Positions 25,401 to 31,400 of a DNA stretch of 41,357 nt are shown in pieces. Under the pieces are notes generated by a model. That model made no database searches. It was not told the origin of the DNA and saw only the letters and a program-made list of their open reading frames with translations. The stretch spans positions 1-41,357 of the forward strand of contig JAUCBJ010000037.1 of the NCBI GenBank assembly GCA_032718475.1. The letters are read 5' to 3'. This stretch comes from Nemertoderma westbladi. Lineage: Eukaryota > Xenacoelomorpha > Nemertodermatida > Nemertodermatidae. Within the stretch, counting starts at the first letter, position 1. The number at the start of each line of letters is the position of its first letter. The translations under genes were made by a program, and so were the position numbers.

Positions 25401-28400
25401 ATTATTTTCTCGCGAGTTTAATCATTTATCTCGCGAGTTTAATCATTTATCTCGCGAGATTAATTATTTTCTCGCGAGTTTAATCGTTTATCTCGCGAGA
25501 TTAATTATTTTCTCGCGAGTTGAATCATTTATCTCGCGAGATTAATTATTTTCTCGCGTGTTTAATCATTTATCTCGCGAGATTAATTATTTTCTCGCGA
25601 GTTTAATCATTTATCTCGCGAGATTAATTATTTTCTCGCGAGATTAATCATTTATCTCGCGAGTTTAATCATTTATCTCGCGAGATTAATTATTTTCTCG
25701 CGAGTTTAATCATTTATCTCGCGAGATTAATTATTTTCTCGCGAGTTTAATCATTTATCTCGCGAGATTAATTATTTTCTCGCGAGTTTAATCATTTATC
25801 TCGCGAGATTAATGATTTTCTCGCGAGTTTAATCATTTATCTCGCGAGATTAATTATTTTCTCGCGAGTTTAATCATTTATCTCGCGAGATTAATTATTT
25901 TCTCGCGAGTTTAATCATTTATCTCGCGAGATTAATTATTTTCTCGCGAGTTTAATCATTTATCTCGCGAGATTAATTATTTTCTCGCGAGTTTAATCAT
26001 TTATCTCGCGAGATTAATTATTTTCTCGCGAGTTTAATCATTTATCTCGCGAGATTAATTATTTTCTCGCGAGTTTAATCATTTATCTCGCGAGATTAAT
26101 TATTTTCTCGCGAGTTTAATCATTTATCTCGCGAGATTAATTATTTTCTCGCGAGTTTAATCATTTATCTCGCGAGTTTAATCATTTATCTCGCGAGATT
26201 AATTATTTTCTCGCGAGTTTAATCATTTATCTCGCGAGATTAATTATTTTCTCGCGAGTTGAATCATTTATCTCGCGAGATTAATTATTTTCTCGCGTGT
26301 TTAATCATTTATCTCGCGAGATTAATTATTTTCTCGCGAGTTTAATCATTTATCTCGCGAGATTAATTATTTTCTCGCGAGATTAATCATTTATCTCGCG
26401 AGTTTAATCATTTATCTCGCGAGATTAATTATTTTCTCGCGAGTTTAATCATTTATCTCGCGAGATTAATTATTTTCTCGCGAGTTTAATCATTTATCTC
26501 GCGAGATTAATTATTTTCTCGCGAGTTTAATCATTTATCTCGCGAGATTAATTATTTTCTCGCGAGTTTAATCATTTATCTCGCGAGATTAATTATTTTC
26601 TCGCGAGTTTAATCATTTATCTCGCGAGATTAATTATTTTCTCGCGAGTTTAATCATTTATCTCGCGAGATTAATTATTTTCTCGCGTGTTTAATCATTT
26701 ATCTCGCGACTAAATTCAGAAGAATATCAAGGGGAAATAAAATGTCGAATAAAAATACTAAAAGTATGCCATATAGAAGAGGTTAGTGGCTGGGTGGGTG
26801 ATGGTAGAATTTCTCTAGAAGAGGTTAGTGGTTGGGTGGGTGATGGTAGAATTTCTTTAGAAGAGGTTAGTGGCTGGGTGGGTGATGGTAGAATTTCTCT
26901 AGAAGAGGTTAGTGATTGGGTGGGTGATGGTAGAATATCTCTAGAAGAGGTTAGTGGTTGGGTGGGTGATGGTAGAATATCTCTAGAAGAGGTTAGTGGT
27001 TGGGTGGGTGATGGTAGAATATATCTAGAAGAGGTTAGTGGCTGGGTGGGTGATGGTAGAATATCTCTAGAAGAGGTTAGTGGTTGGGTGGGTGATGGTA
27101 GAATATCTCTAGAAGAGGTTAGTGGTTGGGTGGGTGATGGTAGAATTTCTCTAGAAGAGGTTAGTGGCTGGGTGGGTGATGGTAGAATTTCTCTAGAAGA
27201 GGTTAGTGGCTGGGTGGGTGATGGTAGAATTTCTCTAGAAGAGGTTAGTGGCTGGGTGGGTGGGTGATGGTAGAATTTCTTTAGAAGAGGTTAGTGGCTG
27301 GGTGGGTGATGGTAGAATTTCTCTAGAAGAGGTTAGTGGTTGGGTGGGTGATGGTAGAATTTCTCTAGAAGAGGTTAGTGGTTGGGTGGGTGATGGTAGA
27401 ATTTCTCTAGAAGATGTTAGTGATTGGATGGGTGATGGTAGAACTTATTTAGAAGAGGTTAGTGGCTGTGTGGGTGATGGTAGAATTTCTCTAGAAGAGG
27501 TTAGTGGCTGGGTGGGTGATGGTAGAATTTCTCTAGAAGAGGTTAGTGGCTGGGTGGGTGGGTGATGGTAGAATATCTCTAGAAGAGGTCAGTGATTGGG
27601 TGGGTGATGGTAGAATTTCTCTAGAAGAGGTTAGTGGCTGGGCGGGTGATGGTAGAACTTATTTAGAAGAGGTTAGTGGCTGGCTGGGTGGGTGGGTGAT
27701 GGTAGAATTTCTCTAGAAGAGGTTAGTGGCTGGGTGGGTGATGGTAGAACTTATTTAGAAGAGGTTAGTGGCTGGGTGGGTGGGTGATGGTAGGATTTCT
27801 CTAGAAGAGGTTAGTGATTGGGTGGGTGATGGTAGAATTTATCTAGAAGATGTTAGTGGTTGGGAGGGTGATGGTAGAATTTCTCTAGAAGAGGTTGGTG
27901 GCTGGGTGGGTGGGTGATGGTAGAATTTCTCTAGAAGAGGTTAGTGATTGGGTGGGTGATGGTAGAATTTATCTAGAAGAGGTTAGTGGTTGGGAGGGTG
28001 ATGGTAGAATTTCTCTAGAAGAGGTTAGTGGTTGGGTGGGTGATGGTAGAACTTATTTAGAAGAGGTTAGTGGCTGGGTGGGTGGGTGATGGTAGAATTT
28101 CTCTAGAAGAGGTTAGTGATTGGGTGGGTGATGGTATAATTTTTCTAGAAGAGGTTAGTGATTGGGTGGGTGATGGTAGAATTTATCTAGAAGAGGTTAG
28201 TGGCTGGGTGGGTGGGTGATGGTAGAATTTCTCTAGAAGAGGTTAGTGATTGGGTGGGTGATGGTAGAATTTTTCTAGAAGAGGTTAGTGATTGGGTGGG
28301 TGATGGTAGAATTTATCTGGAAGAGGTTAGTGGCTGGGTGGGTGGGTGATGGTAGAATTTCTCTCGAAGAGGTTAGTGATTGGGTGGGTGATGGTAGAAT

Positions 28401-31400
28401 TTTTCTAGAAGAGGTTGGTGATTGGGTGGGTGATGGTAGAATTTATCTAGAAGAGTTGGTGGTTGGGTGGGTGATTGAGGAATATATATAATTCGTGGGT
28501 GGATATCTCCAGAGGAGGACGTGGTTTTTGGTAGGTGACGGTACGGTTCACTGGAAGAGGGAAGAGCTTGCATACCATTGACATTATTCAGTTCCACTTC
28601 ACTCCACATCATTTTGTTTTAGATGACTTCGATATTGCCCACAGACCAAAACTTCATTCTATTGTTTCAACGGGATCAGAAACTAACATCGAGTGTTGAA
28701 CTTCTCACATTGTGGCGAAAATACGACCTGGACAAGACTGGCTTTATTAACCAACAAGAACTTAAAGTTAGTTTTTAAAAATACAATTATTATAGCTGGC
28801 TATAAGACCGAATAATAATAATAATAACATAACTGTTTGTAATTTAACCTATTAGTTAAATTCATGTTTATTAATTTTTGCAGCTCTTTGTAAAAGATTG
28901 GATCGAGAAAGCCAATCCTTCAGGTGTGACAGACCAAAAGTTAGACGAATACGTTCAATGCATCCTAAAGAACTTTGTCAAGGAAGATAAACTCTCTTTA
29001 CATGACATGGCGAGATTGTTAGACACACGGACTAACTTTCTGGTTGAGTTTGAAGATGCATCGAAAGGTAATAGTTGTGATTATAATATATATTGTCTTT
29101 ATATCTATTATTGTCATCATGCACTTCTAGTAACTAACACACAATTAAATGATGTTTCGTTTATTCGTATTGCAGTTTATATATAAGAATATAGATTATG
29201 GTGTCACTCTCGGTGCTTTTTGTTTTAGGCAGAGAGAAGGGTGTCACTCTCAGTGCTTTTTGTTTTAGGCAGAGAGAAGGGTGTCACTCTCAATGATTTT
29301 TGTTTTAGGTAGAGAGAAGGGTGTCACTCTCAGTGCTTTTTGTTTTAGGTAGAGAGAAGGGTGTCACTCTCAGTGCTTTTTGTTTTAGGTAGAGAGAAGG
29401 GTGTCACTCTCAGTGATTTTTGTTTTAGGTAGAGAGAAGGGTGTCACTCTCAATGCTTTTTGTTTTAGGTAGAGAGAAGGGTGTCACTCTCAGTGATTTT
29501 TGTTTTAGGTAGAGAGAAGGGTGTCACTCTCAATGCTTTTTGTTTTAGGTAGAGAGAAGGGTGTCACTCTCGGTGCTTTTTGTTTTAGGTAGAGAGAAGG
29601 GTGTCACTCTCAGTGATTTTTGTTTTAGGTAGAGAGAAGGGTGTCACTCTCAATGCTTTTTGTTTTAGGTAGAGAGAAGGGTGTCACTCTCGGTGCTTTT
29701 TGTTTTAGGTAGAGAGAAGGGTGTCACTCTCAGTGATTTTTGTTTTAGGTAGAGAGAAGGGTGTCACTCTCAGTACTTTTTGTTTTAGGTAGAGAGAAGG
29801 GTGGCACTCTCGGTGCTTTTTGTTTTAGGTAGAGAGAAGGGTGTCACTATCAGTGCTTTTTGTTTTAGGTAGAGAGAAGGGTGTCACTCTCAGTGATTTT
29901 TGTTTTAGGTAGAGAGAAGGGTGTCACTCTCAGTACTTTTTGTTTTAGGTAGAGGGAAGGGTGTCACTCTCAGTGCTTTTTGTTTTAGGTAGAGAGAAGG
30001 GTGTCACTATCAGTGCTTTTTGTTTTAGGTAGAGAGAAGGGTGTCACTCTCGGTGCTTTTTGTTTTAGGTAGAGAGAAGGGTGTCACTATCAGTGCTTTT
30101 TGTTTTAGGTAGAGAGAAGGGTGGCACTCTCGGTGCTTTTTGTTTTAGGTAGAGAGAAGGGTGTCACTATCAGTGCTTTTTGTTTTAGGTAGAGAGAAGG
30201 GTGTCACTCTCAGTGATTTTTGTTTTAGGTAGAGAGAAGGGTGTCACTCTCAGTACTTTTTGTTTTAGGTAGAGGGAAGGGTGTCACTCTCGGTGCTTTT
30301 TGTTTTAGGTAGAGAGAAAGGTGTCACTCTCAGTGCTTTTTGTTTTAGGTAGAGAGAAGGGTGTCACTCTCGGTGCTTTTTGTTTTAGGTAGAGAGAAGG
30401 GTGTCACTATCAGTGCTTTTTGTTTTAGGTAGAGAGAAGGGTGTCACTCTCGGTGCTTTTTGTTTTAGGTAGAGAGAAGGGTGTCACTATCAGTGCTTTT
30501 TGTTTTAGGTAGAGAGAAGGGTGTCACTCTCAGTGATTTTTGTTTTAGGTAGAGAGAAGGGTGTCACTCTCAGTACTTTTTGTTTTAGGTAGAGAGAAGG
30601 GTGGCACTCTCGGTGCTTTTTGTTTTAGGTAGAGAGAAGGGTGTCACTATCAGTGCTTTTTGTTTTAGGTAGAGAGAAGGGTGTCACTCTCAGTGATTTT
30701 TGTTTTAGGTAGAGAGAAGGGTGTCACTCTCAGTACTTTTTGTTTTAGGTAGAGGGAAGGGTGTCACTCTCAGTGCTTTTTGTTTTAGGTAGAGAGAAGG
30801 GTGTCACTATCAGTGCTTTTTGTTTTAGGTAGAGAGAAGGGTGTCACTCTCAGTGATTTTTGTTTTAGGTAGAGAGAAGGGTGTCACTCTCAGTGCTTTT
30901 TGTTTTAGGTAGAGAGAAGGGTGTCACTCTCGGTGCTTTTTGTTTTAGGTAGAGAGAAGGGTGTCACTCTCAATGATTTTTGTTTTAGGTAGAGAGAAGG
31001 GTGTCACTCTCAGTGATTTTTGTTTTAGGTAGAGAGAAGGGTGTCACTATCAGTGCTTTTTGTTTTAGGTAGAGAGAAGGGTGTCACTCTAAAATATTTT
31101 TGTTTTAGGTAGAGAGAAGGGTGTCACTCTAAAAGATTTCGAAAAGGTTTTTAACTATTACGATAAATCTCAAACGGGTTACCTTGAAAATGAAGAAATT
31201 GATGCTTTCGTCAAGGATTTCTTTGAGTTGGCTTATGTAAGTTTTCTGTCATCAATCTTTAAATGTAGGTAGATCCTCTGCGCACAGTTTTTCAACTTTG
31301 GTGTAATTAATTTGACATTATGGACGAAGCAAAGCGAAAAAAAACAAAATTCACCTTTTGATAGAGTTAAATATATTTATTTAAAGTAAATTCAATTTAC

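Larger units (their letters stand above)
22295..26775. mobile_element. 4.5-kb insertion that splits the 42-bp array
   Basis: The array stops inside a unit after GGTAGAATATATCT and resumes inside a unit at TAGAAGAGG (about 26775), so foreign sequence interrupted an existing array. The insert holds a minus-strand zinc-ribbon ORF abutting the left junction, a cluster of inverted short repeats, a small foldback and a 2.6-kb CTCGCGAG array. No terminal inverted repeats or clean target duplication are visible, so the mechanism is unknown and several events are possible. Confidence 0.65.

Noticed and set aside
24075-26709. CRISPR-like or centromeric satellite
   Set aside because: No variable spacers. 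The 20/21-bp monomers are too short and too local to call centromeric from this window.
20567-28089. Multiple open frames of GDGRISLEEVSGWV repeats as separate genes
   Set aside because: They are pieces of the 42-bp array in the intron, each beginning at a chance ATG after a 4-base slip. Only the first copy is the real exon end.
29150-29190. Alternative exon 6 acceptor (TTTATTCGTATTGCAG, about 29175)
   Set aside because: Looks like a fair acceptor, but downstream sequence gives no conserved EF-hand coding before stops and leads into the 40-bp array.
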